Positions 15,847 through 24,188 of a DNA stretch of 48,338 bases are shown in pieces. The translations under genes were made by a program, and so were the position numbers. The stretch is from an uncultured Prevotellaceae bacterium (GTDB lineage Bacteria > Bacteroidota > Bacteroidia > Bacteroidales > Bacteroidaceae): positions 1 through 48,338 of the forward strand of contig ONAG01000019.1 in assembly GCA_900315745.1 (NCBI GenBank), written 5' to 3'. Position 1 is the stretch's first letter, and the number at the start of each line of letters is the position of its first letter. A model generated the notes under the pieces. The model had not been told where the DNA came from, made no database searches, and saw only the letters and a list, made by a program, of their open reading frames with translations.

Positions 15847-16239
15847 ATGGAAATTCAAATAGACGACATGGAGCACCGCGTGCGCAAGGTGATAGCCGAG
15901 CATCGCGAAGAGGCTGGTTTTCCCAAACTGGAAGACTACGGAGTGAGTGAGGAAGAATTCGACGACTATCTCTTCGACAAGCAAGCTGTAATCGACGACA
16001 TCGACTCACTGAAGAAGAAATACACCATATATTCCATCATTTTCATCATCCCGTTTGTGGTGATAGCCTTCTATGAGACAACAGTCCGCAACACACTAAT
16101 AGCAACAGGCTGCGGCTTGCTGCTCTGTCTGGCATACTATCTTCTCACCCTTCTTGTGAGAAAGATACGCATGAGCCGCATGAACAACGAAGCGATAGAG
16201 CGCTACATCACCGATGTAATGAAATATCAAGATCAGTGA
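15847..16239 (+). CDS. Small two-helix membrane protein of unknown function
   Basis: 130 residues. An acidic, helical N-terminal half (MEIQIDDMEHRVRKVIAEH; SEEEFDDYLFDKQAVIDD) is followed by two hydrophobic segments, about residues 59-80 (IYSIIFIIPFVVIAFY) and 83-105 (IATGCGLLLCLAYYLLTLLV), then a basic tail. Both ends are therefore probably cytoplasmic. I recognise no family. Its last 32 bp overlap the convergent YihY/BrkB gene. A good promoter and coding-like codon use support it as real. Confidence 0.75.
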   Translation: MEIQIDDMEHRVRKVIAEHREEAGFPKLEDYGVSEEEFDDYLFDKQAVIDDIDSLKKKYTIYSIIFIIPFVVIAFYETTVRNTLIATGCGLLLCLAYYLLTLLVRKIRMSRMNNEAIERYITDVMKYQDQ

Positions 16240-17551
16240 CTTTGAAGTCGGCAAGCTTTTTGATGTAGCCATCCCTTAGTTGAGCCACCTTGGTCCATTC
16301 CTCACTATTGGATATAAGGTCATCCAAGCTTGTCACACCTATGGGCCATGCCCCTATTTTGTCAAGTCTGTCCACCATCATCCCCACTGTGATGTTGGCA
16401 ATATCCTCTGCCGGCATAAATCTGCTGGTTTTGTCCTTGTCGCCTCCTGCCACATCCACCACGAGCCTTGCCTCCATCATGCTTTCTATCAGTTCGCTAA
16501 TGATGTGTACAGGAATGGAAGTTTCCTTTTTGAGTTGGATGAGAGAACACGGCTTCTCTCCTTTTTTGAACCTTCTACAAATAATGCCGAGAACAATAGC
16601 CGACAGCACCATCCTGTTTTGATTTCCCACCTTGTCGTTGTGCGGCATTGGCGAAAGCTGCTCCATGTTCTGTATGGTGTAGCAAAGATGCACCCCAAAG
16701 AGACAAATAATCCATGAGAACTGCACCCACAGCATGAAGAGCGGCAAGGCTGCGAAAGAGCCATAAATAGCATTGTAGCTGCTGACCCACAACTGCGAGT
16801 GGATATACAGCAACTGAAGCATCTGCATGGCTACACCAGCGAGAATTCCCGGCCACAGCACACTTGAGAAATAGACCTTTGTGTTGGGCATCAGCATATA
16901 AAGCAAGATGAACATCACACACATGATGACATAGGGCGATATGCTGATGAGGAACTTCACGATAGGAGCCACAAATTCGCCCATCTGTTGAGAAGAAGTG
17001 CTTACGAAGAGAGACACGCCCGACGTGAGAACCACGACAATAGGCAACAGGAAGAAGAATGCCACATAGTCGATGATGGTGTTCATTATCCCCCTGGAAT
17101 ACTTCACTTTCCATATATCGTTGAAAGCGGTCTCCACATTGCTGATAAGCATGATTACAGTGTAGAGCATCACAATGAATCCAAACCCAAGAATCACCCC
17201 GCTTTTTGCATTCACGAGATAAGAGTTCACAAATCCGATTATGGCTTCAGCCACCTGCGGCTGGCTTGAGAGAAGGTTTGCAAACCACTGTTCGATATAT
17301 TTGGAAATGCCGAAACCCCTTGATATTGCAAAGACGACAGCCACCATGGGAACGATTGCCATCATCGACGAGAACGAGAGAGCCGCCGCCGTCCTTGTGA
17401 TGCGAGAGTCGGTGAAGCTTCTGATGGCAAGAATGATGGTGCGCAGGATATTGACGCCAAAAAAGAGAAGCGTGCCCACATCCTCTTTTTGTATGAGCCA
17501 TATATCCTTTCGGAAGAAATCGAGAAGCTTGCCAAATGTTATTCGAGCCAT
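16208..17551 (-). CDS. YihY/BrkB-family inner-membrane protein
   Basis: 447 residues. The family was once misnamed RNase BN; its members are polytopic membrane proteins of unclear transport function. Visible: the family motif RTAAALSFSSMMAIVPMVAV, several further membrane segments (GVILGFGFIVMLYTVIMLI; IIDYVAFFFLLPIVVVLTSG; IMCVMFILLYMLMPNTKV), and YGSFAALPLFMLWVQFSW. The C-terminal ~130 residues look like a winged-helix domain (SLIQLKKETSIPVHIISELI). The start MARITFGKLLDFF at 17551 is chosen because the longer frame to 17638 runs into rnpB. It overlaps the convergent 130-residue gene by 32 bp at its 3' end. Confidence 0.88.
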   Translation of the reverse strand: MARITFGKLLDFFRKDIWLIQKEDVGTLLFFGVNILRTIILAIRSFTDSRITRTAAALSFSSMMAIVPMVAVVFAISRGFGISKYIEQWFANLLSSQPQVAEAIIGFVNSYLVNAKSGVILGFGFIVMLYTVIMLISNVETAFNDIWKVKYSRGIMNTIIDYVAFFFLLPIVVVLTSGVSLFVSTSSQQMGEFVAPIVKFLISISPYVIMCVMFILLYMLMPNTKVYFSSVLWPGILAGVAMQMLQLLYIHSQLWVSSYNAIYGSFAALPLFMLWVQFSWIICLFGVHLCYTIQNMEQLSPMPHNDKVGNQNRMVLSAIVLGIICRRFKKGEKPCSLIQLKKETSIPVHIISELIESMMEARLVVDVAGGDKDKTSRFMPAEDIANITVGMMVDRLDKIGAWPIGVTSLDDLISNSEEWTKVAQLRDGYIKKLADFKVTDLDISLHR

Positions 17552-17589
17552 GAAAAACGGTAATTCTACAAGTATTAGTGCAAATAGAA

Positions 17590-17960
17590 AAGAAGCAGAC
17601 CTCCTATAAGCCGGGTTCTGTATTGTCCAAAAGTCCAATGCTTGTCATTTATCTACGCCTCGGGTCACCCCTCGGCTCAAGCGTTCTACCCTCCATCGCA
17701 AATCGGGCGGGCAACCCTCGGGCGACGGTTTACGCGAACTTGCAGCCCCCAGTGGACACAGCCCAGTGATCACCCACTGGCTGGTGGTCTCTTACACCAC
17801 CTTCTCACCCTTGCCTCCCATCAGGAAGGCGGTTGTTTTCTTCTGTCCTAACCTGCTGTCGCCAACAGCTTCCATTTTCAGAAGTAGGGCGCCCTATGCT
17901 GCCCGGACTTTCCTCTCGCATCTCATGGATGCCAGCGACAAGCCGGAGTTCTGCTTCCAT
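17590..17960 (-). ncRNA. rnpB: RNase P RNA, bacterial class A
   Basis: Catalytic RNA that removes 5' leaders from tRNA precursors. Read on the minus strand it has the conserved GAGGAAAGTCCGGGC near the 5' end and the matching ACAGAACCCGGCTTATAGG near the 3' end. Helix P1 is formed by GAAGCAGAACTCC (complement of 17945-17957) and GGAGGTCTGCTTC (complement of 17592-17604). Length about 370 nt fits class A. The ends are estimated from P1 and the promoter. No clear terminator separates it from the YihY/BrkB gene 39 bp downstream. Confidence 0.95.
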
Positions 17961-17964
17961 TCTG

Positions 17965-17995
17965 CAAAAGTAGTGCAAACCGAGCGGAATGCAAA
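17965..17995 (-). promoter_or_regulatory. Promoter of rnpB
   Basis: Minus strand TTTG (17992-17995), 19 bp, TACTTTTG (17965-17972): a perfect consensus, placing the start at about 17958-17960, exactly at helix P1. It lies in the first copy of a duplicated repeat. Confidence 0.85.
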
Positions 17996-18113
17996 ACAAA
18001 ACACGAAGTTTTTGTTTTCATTACCGAGGCGCAGCCTACTTTCGCGAAGCAAAAGAGTGCAAACCGAGCGGAATGCAAAACAAATAACGAAGTTTTTGTT
18101 TTCATTACCGAGG
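17972..18113. repeat. Two direct copies of a 58-bp repeat (period 84 bp) upstream of rnpB
   Basis: Copy 1 is 17972-18029 and copy 2 is 18056-18113; both run from AGTGCAAACCGAGCGGAATG to TTCATTACCGAGG and differ at few positions (ACACG versus TAACG). The spacer 18030-18055 contains CGCAGCCTACTTTCGCGAAG. Bases before both copies (GCAAAAG) are also shared. The unit spans the -33 box and part of the -7 box of the rnpB promoter. GTGCAAACCGAGCG repeats recur between genes in Prevotella and relatives as I recall them. Confidence 0.85.
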
Positions 18114-18150
18114 ACATAGATTCTTTGATTCACATGTTTTTCATGGAATA

Positions 18151-18182
18151 TTGGCACAATTCAAAAAAAGTTGTTATTTTTG
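18151..18182 (+). promoter_or_regulatory. Promoter of the GH5 gene
   Basis: TTG (18151-18153), 21 bp, TATTTTTG (18175-18182, exact TAnnTTTG); leader about 55 nt. Confidence 0.7.
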
Positions 18183-18244
18183 CAAATCACAGCAGGATGT
18201 TTGAAAATCATGAAAGACAACACACTATAAACACAAAAAACACG

Positions 18245-19390
18245 ATGAAAAAGATTCTATTTATGGTGGCACTTGTAGCCACCGCGATGTGGACCATGAC
18301 GGCATGCACATCCAAGGAAGAGAGCACCGACGAACAGAACAACTTCCGCATCAGACGCGGCACCAACCTGAGCCACTGGCTGTCACAATCAGAAGAACGT
18401 GGTGAGAAACGCCAGCAACACATCCAAGAAGATGACTTCGAGCGCCTGGAACAACTTGGCTTCGACTTCGTGCGCATACCCATCGACGAAGTGCAATTCT
18501 GGGATGAAGAAGGAAACAAGCTGCCTGAGGCATGGGACCTGCTGACCAACGCCTTGCAATTGGCAGGCAAGCACCATCTGCGCGCCATCGTTGACCTGCA
18601 CATCATCCGCTCGCACTATTTCAATGCCGTGAACGAAGGCGGCGACGGCAATACCCTATTCACTTCCGAGGAGGCACAACAAGGTCTCATCAACATGTGG
18701 TACCAATTGTCTGACGCACTGAAAGGCTTCAGCACCGACTCCGTGGCATACGAGTTCATGAACGAGCCTGTGGCAGACGACCATGAACAATGGAACATGT
18801 TGGTGGCAAAGGTACACAAGGCTTTGCGGGAGCGTGAGCCACAGCGCACCCTTGTAGTGGGATCAAACCGCTGGCAGGGATACGAGACGATGAAATACCT
18901 GAAAGTGCCAGAGGGAGACAAGAACATCGTCCTCTCCTTCCACTACTACAACCCCATGCTTCTTACCCATTATGGAGCTTGGTGGACACCTTTAGGCAAG
19001 TACAAGGGCAAGGTGAACTACCCTGGTGTCATCGTGTCGAAAGAAGACTATGAGGCAGCTCCCGACTCCCTCAAGCCATTATTGGAGCCATACACCACAC
19101 AAGAATGGAACATCGACAAGATTCGCGCAGACTTCAAGGATGCCATCGAGGTGGCAAAGAAATACAACCTGCAACTCTTCTGTGGAGAATGGGGTGTCTA
19201 TGAGCCTGTAGATAGAGAGTTGGCATACAAATGGACCAAGGACATGCTGAGCGTATTCGACGAGTTCGACATTGCTTGGACCACTTGGTGCTACGATGCA
19301 GACTTCGGTTTCTGGGACCAAGAGAAGAACGACTACAAGGACAAGCCACTCGTTGACCTGCTGATGTCAGCCGAAGGCTTGGAAAAATAA
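18245..19390 (+). CDS. Glycoside hydrolase family 5 lipoprotein (endoglucanase-like)
   Basis: 381 residues. The signal MKKILFMVALVATAMWTMTACTSKEE ends in a lipobox-like MTAC (written here as two parts: MKKILFMVALVATAM and WTMTAC), so the protein is lipid-anchored, probably at the outer membrane or cell surface. The GH5 barrel begins RRGTNLSHWLSQSEER and shows FDFVRIPIDE, VDLHIIRSHYFNAVNEGG, YEFMNEPVADDHE with the acid/base Glu174, and LFCGEWGVYEP with the nucleophile Glu315. GH5 covers cellulases, mannanases and related beta-glycanases, so the polymer is uncertain. The start is set by the signal peptide; the longer frame from 18125 begins before the promoter. No SusC/SusD pair lies nearby. 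Confidence 0.87.
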   Translation: MKKILFMVALVATAMWTMTACTSKEESTDEQNNFRIRRGTNLSHWLSQSEERGEKRQQHIQEDDFERLEQLGFDFVRIPIDEVQFWDEEGNKLPEAWDLLTNALQLAGKHHLRAIVDLHIIRSHYFNAVNEGGDGNTLFTSEEAQQGLINMWYQLSDALKGFSTDSVAYEFMNEPVADDHEQWNMLVAKVHKALREREPQRTLVVGSNRWQGYETMKYLKVPEGDKNIVLSFHYYNPMLLTHYGAWWTPLGKYKGKVNYPGVIVSKEDYEAAPDSLKPLLEPYTTQEWNIDKIRADFKDAIEVAKKYNLQLFCGEWGVYEPVDRELAYKWTKDMLSVFDEFDIAWTTWCYDADFGFWDQEKNDYKDKPLVDLLMSAEGLEK

Positions 19391-19418
19391 TCCAAACACA
19401 CATTTATGAGCTTTACAA

Positions 19419-19446
19419 TTAGGGCGTGGCAGCAGCCACGCCCTAA
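19419..19446. repeat. Palindrome TTAGGGCGTGGC/GCCACGCCCTAA, possible terminator
   Basis: Perfect 12-bp stem with AGCA loop, 28 bp after the GH5 stop. No T run follows. The same GGCGTGGC core recurs after the C10 protease gene. Confidence 0.65.
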
Positions 19447-19531
19447 ACTATTATTGTGGAGAAACTGAAGTCCTGCCAATTCCTGTCATGAACGGAATCA
19501 GCACTCCAAAAGTCATTTCCTTTTGTTTTTC

Positions 19532-19562
19532 TTGCTTGTTTCCCAAAAACATTGTAACTTCG
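19532..19562 (+). promoter_or_regulatory. Promoter of the C10 protease gene
   Basis: TTG (19532-19534), 20 bp, TAACTTCG (19555-19562; one mismatch to TAnnTTTG), 39 bp before the ATG. Confidence 0.55.
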
Positions 19563-19601
19563 CAGCTTAAAAGATTTTACAAGGAAAAATTACAATAAAA
19601 C

Positions 19602-22600
19602 ATGAAGAGAAGATTGCTCAGCATCATCGTGATTGCCACTGTTGCATGCGCAGCCATGGCAAACCCCGTGACGAAAAACATGGCTTTGCAAAAAGCAAGA
19701 AATTTTGCAAAGGAAAAGTTGGGACGTGCCAATGAAAAGGTGGAAATGACCTTCCAGACAACCTTGAAAGGTAAGGAAGATGCTCCAGGACTATATGTTT
19801 GCAACATGGGTGACAACAAAGGATTTGTCATTCTTTCAGGAGACGACCGCGCCGTTCCTGTACTCGCCTATTCCGATACCGGAGCATTTGACGCAAACAA
19901 CATACCCGAAAACATGAAGTGGTGGTTACAATATTACGAGGAAGCCTTGGAGCAGGTGGTGGAATACCAACTAACCAACAAGAAGGCGGCTGCAAGACCC
20001 ACCGACGTTATAAAACCACTTGTTAAGACACAATGGGATCAGATGGCACCTTACAACCAGTTTTGCCCAACCATAGGCAATGCCAAAAGCCCCACAGGAT
20101 GTGTTGCCACCGCCATGGCACAAGTGCTGAACTATCATCGCTGCCCTGTGGACTCGACCAATGCCATAGACGGATATACGACCTATTCTTACAAAGTGAA
20201 CATGCCAAAACTTGAACCTACGAAATTCGATTGGGACAACATGCTCAACACCTATGGACGCAATGCGACACAGGCACAGAAAGATGCCGTTGCCGAACTC
20301 ATGCTCTATTGTGGCCAAGTGGTGCAAATGGACTACACTCCAGCCAGCTCGGGTGCCAACACCGACTATCTCGGCTATCTGCTTCCCCGCTATTTCAATA
20401 TCCCACAAACGGTACATAACGTCGTAAGGTACGGATATACCATAGAACAATGGGACAGTCTCATGATAAACGAGCTGAAACATAATCGCCCCATACTCTA
20501 CACCGGCTATACCGCAGCGTCGGAAGGCCATGCCTTCGTTTGTGATGGATACGATGGAAAGGGATATTACCACATCAACTGGGGCTGGGGAGGCGATGGC
20601 GATGCCTATTACCGCATCTCAGTGCTTGATGCCAGCAGCAACGGCGTGGGTGGTAGTTCCACATCCTTGAGGTTCTCTGTCTTGCAGTCTGCCATCATAG
20701 GGATTACCCGAGAGGGCGAGGATGAATTCGTGCCACCCACCGTGGATATTTCTGCGTTCTCACGTCCCAGTCTAAAAAATGGCAGGGTGTATGTAAGAGA
20801 CAGCGTGGGCACAGACTTCGGCAACATCCTTGTAATTGTGCCATTAATTAATATGGGAGAAGAATACAACAGTTATTACAACATAGGATTGGCACTTTAT
20901 GACGATGATGGGAACAAGGTGAAATCACTCAATCACATCACCAACAGATTGTGGCCTGGCTATCCTGATGAATTCGGAATTAGCATCAAGTTTGGCAAAG
21001 GCATCGAAGAAGGACATTATACCATCAAAACGGAGTTCTGGAAGTCGGGCAAGCAACCTCAGTTGGCATTTAATGCTGATGCAAACTACCTCGACGTGCA
21101 AATCAAAGGTGACACCTTGATGCTGGTTCCTGTGCCAAAAGCGGATTTCCAAGTTAAAGACGTGAGAGCCAATGGAAGGAATGTCATTGTCAGACTCACC
21201 AATAACGACGAGGAATTCAATGGATTCATCATCCTACGAAAATACAACAGCCAAGGAGTGGTGGAGGATGTGGCAATGGAATCTGTGGCAATAGAAAAGA
21301 ATTCCACTCGCGACATCGCCATTTATGTGGATAACGAACATAGCATCGACCTTGAAAACGAGGTGTATTTCCTCTCCGTCGATCACTACGAAGACCAATA
21401 CTTCTATACAAATGCTTTCAACGAGGGAGCAAATCTGAAAGGAAAAGTGAAACTCCTGAATGCTGACGACGAGCAAGCAGCCATTGTGGGTGACAAGGTG
21501 ATGTGCGACATCACTGTAGCAAATGAAGGAGAGAAGGACTACCACCATCTCCTCAGCGTAGCACTCGTTGACAAAGAGGGGAACGAAACCACCAACAACA
21601 GAATAGTACATATTGATGCCGGCGACTCCATAACTTATGAGGTGGAATTCAAGTCTGGCAACTATGACGAACCTTACAAGGTGTTGATAAAAGCCTATGA
21701 GGGAGAAGTGTTGAAGGCCATCGACGAAACACCTGCATTGACTATGAGCAAAGGTGCCTTGTACTGGATTGCTGATGGTACGATGAAAACGAAAAAGGCG
21801 GAGGATGTATTCGTGGTGCCAGACGATGCCCTCGCCATCAACATGAAAGTGGCTTACACCAAAAATGCAGTACCCAATGATAATCCCAACACGGTATATA
21901 TGCTGGATAGAAGCGTGCCGAAAGGACTCATGGGAAAGAATGTGGTGAACTATGAATACAAAGGTGGAACAATCTCGATAGACGACAATTATGATTTCTA
22001 TGTCTCTAAAGACGTGACTGCCACCGTAGTGCCTCAATACAAAAGGACCATCACCACCGAAGACTTGGGGAAATGGAGCACGCTGACCTTGCCCTTCACA
22101 CCTATTGCCGTATCCGTGGATGGTGTGCAGACTGATTGGCACAAGGCTGGGGAAGATGGAGAGTCGAACAACAGATTGTTCTGGCTGATGGAGATAGTTG
22201 CCGTGAATGGCGACCAGATGGTCCTTGATTTCGCCAATGAAATAAAAGAGAACACCACCTACCTTTTTGCTCCCGAAAACGAGTTAGCTGGAAAGGTGTT
22301 GTTCTTCGAAGGAAGGAAGAACACCACCTTTAAGGCGGGATTCGCTAAGGACATGATGAGCAAGGTGGCTGGTTACGACATCATCACCAATTCCGTGAAA
22401 ACCACCGTCAAGGATGCCTATTTGCTGGATGGCGACAGTTTTGTTTATGCAGACACGGAAAAGGTGCTTCCGCAATTTAGGGCATGTCTTTTAGGAGAGA
22501 AAGTGGAAGGAGGCGTCATCCATATAAACGGACCGGCTTTGCCTGACGGCATCGAAACGGTGAAAGCCCATGCCATGCCTTCAAACGACGGGGTATATGA

Positions 22601-22691
22601 CCTCATGGGCGTTTATGTAGGTAGGACTGCCGACATGAAGAATCTGCCGAAGGGCATCTATATTGTAAATGGAAAGAAGGTGGTGAAGTAA
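19602..22691 (+). CDS. Secreted C10-family cysteine protease (streptopain/interpain-like)
   Basis: 1029 residues. A signal peptide (MKRRLLSIIVIATVACAAMA) is followed by a Spi-type inhibitory prodomain (about 25-125, with KGFVILSGDDRAVPVLAYSD) and the papain-like C10 catalytic domain (about 135-370): Cys167 in SPTGCVATAMAQV, His310 in EGHAFVCDGYD, then HINWGWGG. A long C-terminal region of beta-rich repeats follows. The end, GVYVGRTADMKNLPKGIY and IVNGKKVVK, resembles the type IX secretion sorting tail common in Prevotella proteins. SpeB of streptococci and interpain A of P. intermedia are the known relatives; they degrade host proteins. Activation by self-cleavage is expected. Stand-alone gene with its own promoter. 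Confidence 0.88.
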   Translation: MKRRLLSIIVIATVACAAMANPVTKNMALQKARNFAKEKLGRANEKVEMTFQTTLKGKEDAPGLYVCNMGDNKGFVILSGDDRAVPVLAYSDTGAFDANNIPENMKWWLQYYEEALEQVVEYQLTNKKAAARPTDVIKPLVKTQWDQMAPYNQFCPTIGNAKSPTGCVATAMAQVLNYHRCPVDSTNAIDGYTTYSYKVNMPKLEPTKFDWDNMLNTYGRNATQAQKDAVAELMLYCGQVVQMDYTPASSGANTDYLGYLLPRYFNIPQTVHNVVRYGYTIEQWDSLMINELKHNRPILYTGYTAASEGHAFVCDGYDGKGYYHINWGWGGDGDAYYRISVLDASSNGVGGSSTSLRFSVLQSAIIGITREGEDEFVPPTVDISAFSRPSLKNGRVYVRDSVGTDFGNILVIVPLINMGEEYNSYYNIGLALYDDDGNKVKSLNHITNRLWPGYPDEFGISIKFGKGIEEGHYTIKTEFWKSGKQPQLAFNADANYLDVQIKGDTLMLVPVPKADFQVKDVRANGRNVIVRLTNNDEEFNGFIILRKYNSQGVVEDVAMESVAIEKNSTRDIAIYVDNEHSIDLENEVYFLSVDHYEDQYFYTNAFNEGANLKGKVKLLNADDEQAAIVGDKVMCDITVANEGEKDYHHLLSVALVDKEGNETTNNRIVHIDAGDSITYEVEFKSGNYDEPYKVLIKAYEGEVLKAIDETPALTMSKGALYWIADGTMKTKKAEDVFVVPDDALAINMKVAYTKNAVPNDNPNTVYMLDRSVPKGLMGKNVVNYEYKGGTISIDDNYDFYVSKDVTATVVPQYKRTITTEDLGKWSTLTLPFTPIAVSVDGVQTDWHKAGEDGESNNRLFWLMEIVAVNGDQMVLDFANEIKENTTYLFAPENELAGKVLFFEGRKNTTFKAGFAKDMMSKVAGYDIITNSVKTTVKDAYLLDGDSFVYADTEKVLPQFRACLLGEKVEGGVIHINGPALPDGIETVKAHAMPSNDGVYDLMGVYVGRTADMKNLPKGIYIVNGKKVVK

Positions 22692-22698
22692 CAATTGA

Positions 22699-22761
22699 GC
22701 GTGGCAAAAAGCCACAAATATTATGAATAAGAAGATATAAGGGCGTGGCCAAAAGCCACGC
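22699..22761. repeat. Two further GCGTGGC hairpins after the C10 protease gene
   Basis: GTGGC/GCCAC at 22701-22715 with an AAAAA loop, and GCGTGGC/GCCACGC at 22743-22761. Both share the core of the palindrome at 19419-19446. They lie between the stop codon and the terminator. Confidence 0.6.
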
Positions 22762-22837
22762 ATACGGAAAACAGGGAAAGACAAAGCCAGAGGCAAAGCA
22801 TAAGAAGGAGGGGCGGTGGCTGAGGCTTAGAGCACAT

Positions 22838-22867
22838 AAAAAGGCGGGGCTGAGGCCTCGCCTTTTT
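22838..22867. terminator. Bidirectional terminator between the C10 protease and nqrF
   Basis: AAAAAGGCGGGGC (22838-22850) pairs with GCCTCGCCTTTTT (22855-22867), 13 bp with one G-U, loop TGAG. A run of A before and T after suits both converging units. Confidence 0.9.
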
Positions 22868-22901
22868 ATTGATGTATTAAAGGCTAATCGAAAGATAGTC
22901 T

Positions 22902-24170
22902 TTATCCGAAATTGTCGAACATGATGCTCTCTGGCTCAACGCCGAGTGAGTCGAGCATGCCCTGGACAGCCTTGGACATGGGGCCTGGACCACACATGTA
23001 ATACTCGATGTCCTCTGGAGCCTCATGATCCTTGAGATAGGTGTCATACATCACCTGATGCACGAAACCAGCAGTGTATTTCACCCCTGCGGCATCGGCT
23101 GCCGGGTCGGGACGGTCGAGAGCCAGATGGAAATGGAAATTGGGGTATTCCTTCTCCAGTTGCAAGAAATCCTCTACGAAGAAAGCCTCCACCAAGGCAC
23201 GTGCGCCATAGAAGAAATGCATCTCGCGGTCGCGTGTATGCAAGGTCTTTGTCATGTGCATGATTTGTGCGCGGAGAGGAGCCATGCCGGCACCGCCGCC
23301 CACCCAAATCATCTCCTTCTTGGAGTCGAAGATGGGATGGAAGTCACCATAAGGTCCGCTCATGATTACCTTGTCGCCAGGTTTGCGAGAGAAGATGTAG
23401 GAAGAGGCGATGCCTGTAGGCACATCCTGGAATCCCACCTCTGGTTTCGGTTTGAACGGCGTGGTGGCAATACGCACGGTAAGGGTGATGCGGTCGCCCT
23501 CAGCAGGGTAGTTTGCCATAGAGTACGCACGGATGGTGTCCTCCGGATTGTGCGCCTTAAGCGAGAAGATGTTGAACCTCTCCCACGACGAGATGTATTC
23601 CGGTCCGATGTCGTCCTTGTCGAAATCCTTGTCATAGTCGATGCAATCGTATGCAGGAATCTTGATTTGGGCATAAGAACCAGGGATGAAGTCCATGTGT
23701 TCACCTGGAGGCAATGCTACGATGAATTCCTTGATGAAGGAAGACACGTTCTTGTTGGAGATAACGGTACATTCCCACTCCTTCACGCCCATCACGCTTT
23801 CAGGCACCTTGATCTTGAGGTCACCCTTCACCTTGCACTGGCAACCAAGTCGCCAATGGTCCTTGATTTCCTTGCGAGTGAAATGAGGACGTTCGGAGTC
23901 GAGAATCTCCCCTCCCCCTTCGAGCACCTGCACCTTGCATTGTCCGCAGGAAGCCTTTCCACCACAGGCAGAAGGCAGGAAGATACCATTTTCGTTGAGC
24001 GTGGTCATTAGGCTGCTGCCCTGTCCCACGGAGATGGTCTTGTCGCCATTGATGACGATGTTCACATTCCCACTCGGCGAGAGGTAATTCTTCGCGAGAA
24101 GGAGAATGATGACGAGAAGGAGTATCGTAACGAGGAAAACTCCTATGCTTGCTAAAATGAATGAATACAT
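22902..24170 (-). CDS. nqrF: Na+-NQR subunit F (NADH-oxidising flavoprotein)
   Basis: 422 residues. Takes electrons from NADH into the Na+-translocating NADH:quinone oxidoreductase. One N-terminal membrane helix (LASIGVFLVTILLLVIILLL) anchors it. The [2Fe-2S] ferredoxin domain has Cys69, Cys75 and Cys78 in SACGGKASCGQCKV and Cys110 in LGCQCKV. The FAD domain shows RAYSMANYP, and the NADH domain shows GGAGMAPLRAQI and MCGPGPMSKAV. Last gene of nqrABCDEF, 18 bp after nqrE. Confidence 0.97.
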   Translation of the reverse strand: MYSFILASIGVFLVTILLLVIILLLAKNYLSPSGNVNIVINGDKTISVGQGSSLMTTLNENGIFLPSACGGKASCGQCKVQVLEGGGEILDSERPHFTRKEIKDHWRLGCQCKVKGDLKIKVPESVMGVKEWECTVISNKNVSSFIKEFIVALPPGEHMDFIPGSYAQIKIPAYDCIDYDKDFDKDDIGPEYISSWERFNIFSLKAHNPEDTIRAYSMANYPAEGDRITLTVRIATTPFKPKPEVGFQDVPTGIASSYIFSRKPGDKVIMSGPYGDFHPIFDSKKEMIWVGGGAGMAPLRAQIMHMTKTLHTRDREMHFFYGARALVEAFFVEDFLQLEKEYPNFHFHLALDRPDPAADAAGVKYTAGFVHQVMYDTYLKDHEAPEDIEYYMCGPGPMSKAVQGMLDSLGVEPESIMFDNFG

Positions 24171-24188
24171 ATACTATCCTCCTTCCTT

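Noticed and set aside
17552-17638. Longer start for the YihY/BrkB protein
   Set aside because: It would be encoded inside rnpB; family homology begins at the Met encoded at 17551.
17972-18113. CRISPR array
   Set aside because: Only two long copies with one spacer, carrying the rnpB promoter, and no cas genes anywhere in the window.
23025-24011. Plus-strand frame of 328 codons opposite nqrF
   Set aside because: The minus-strand NqrF has all cofactor motifs; the opposite frame is His/Val-rich nonsense.
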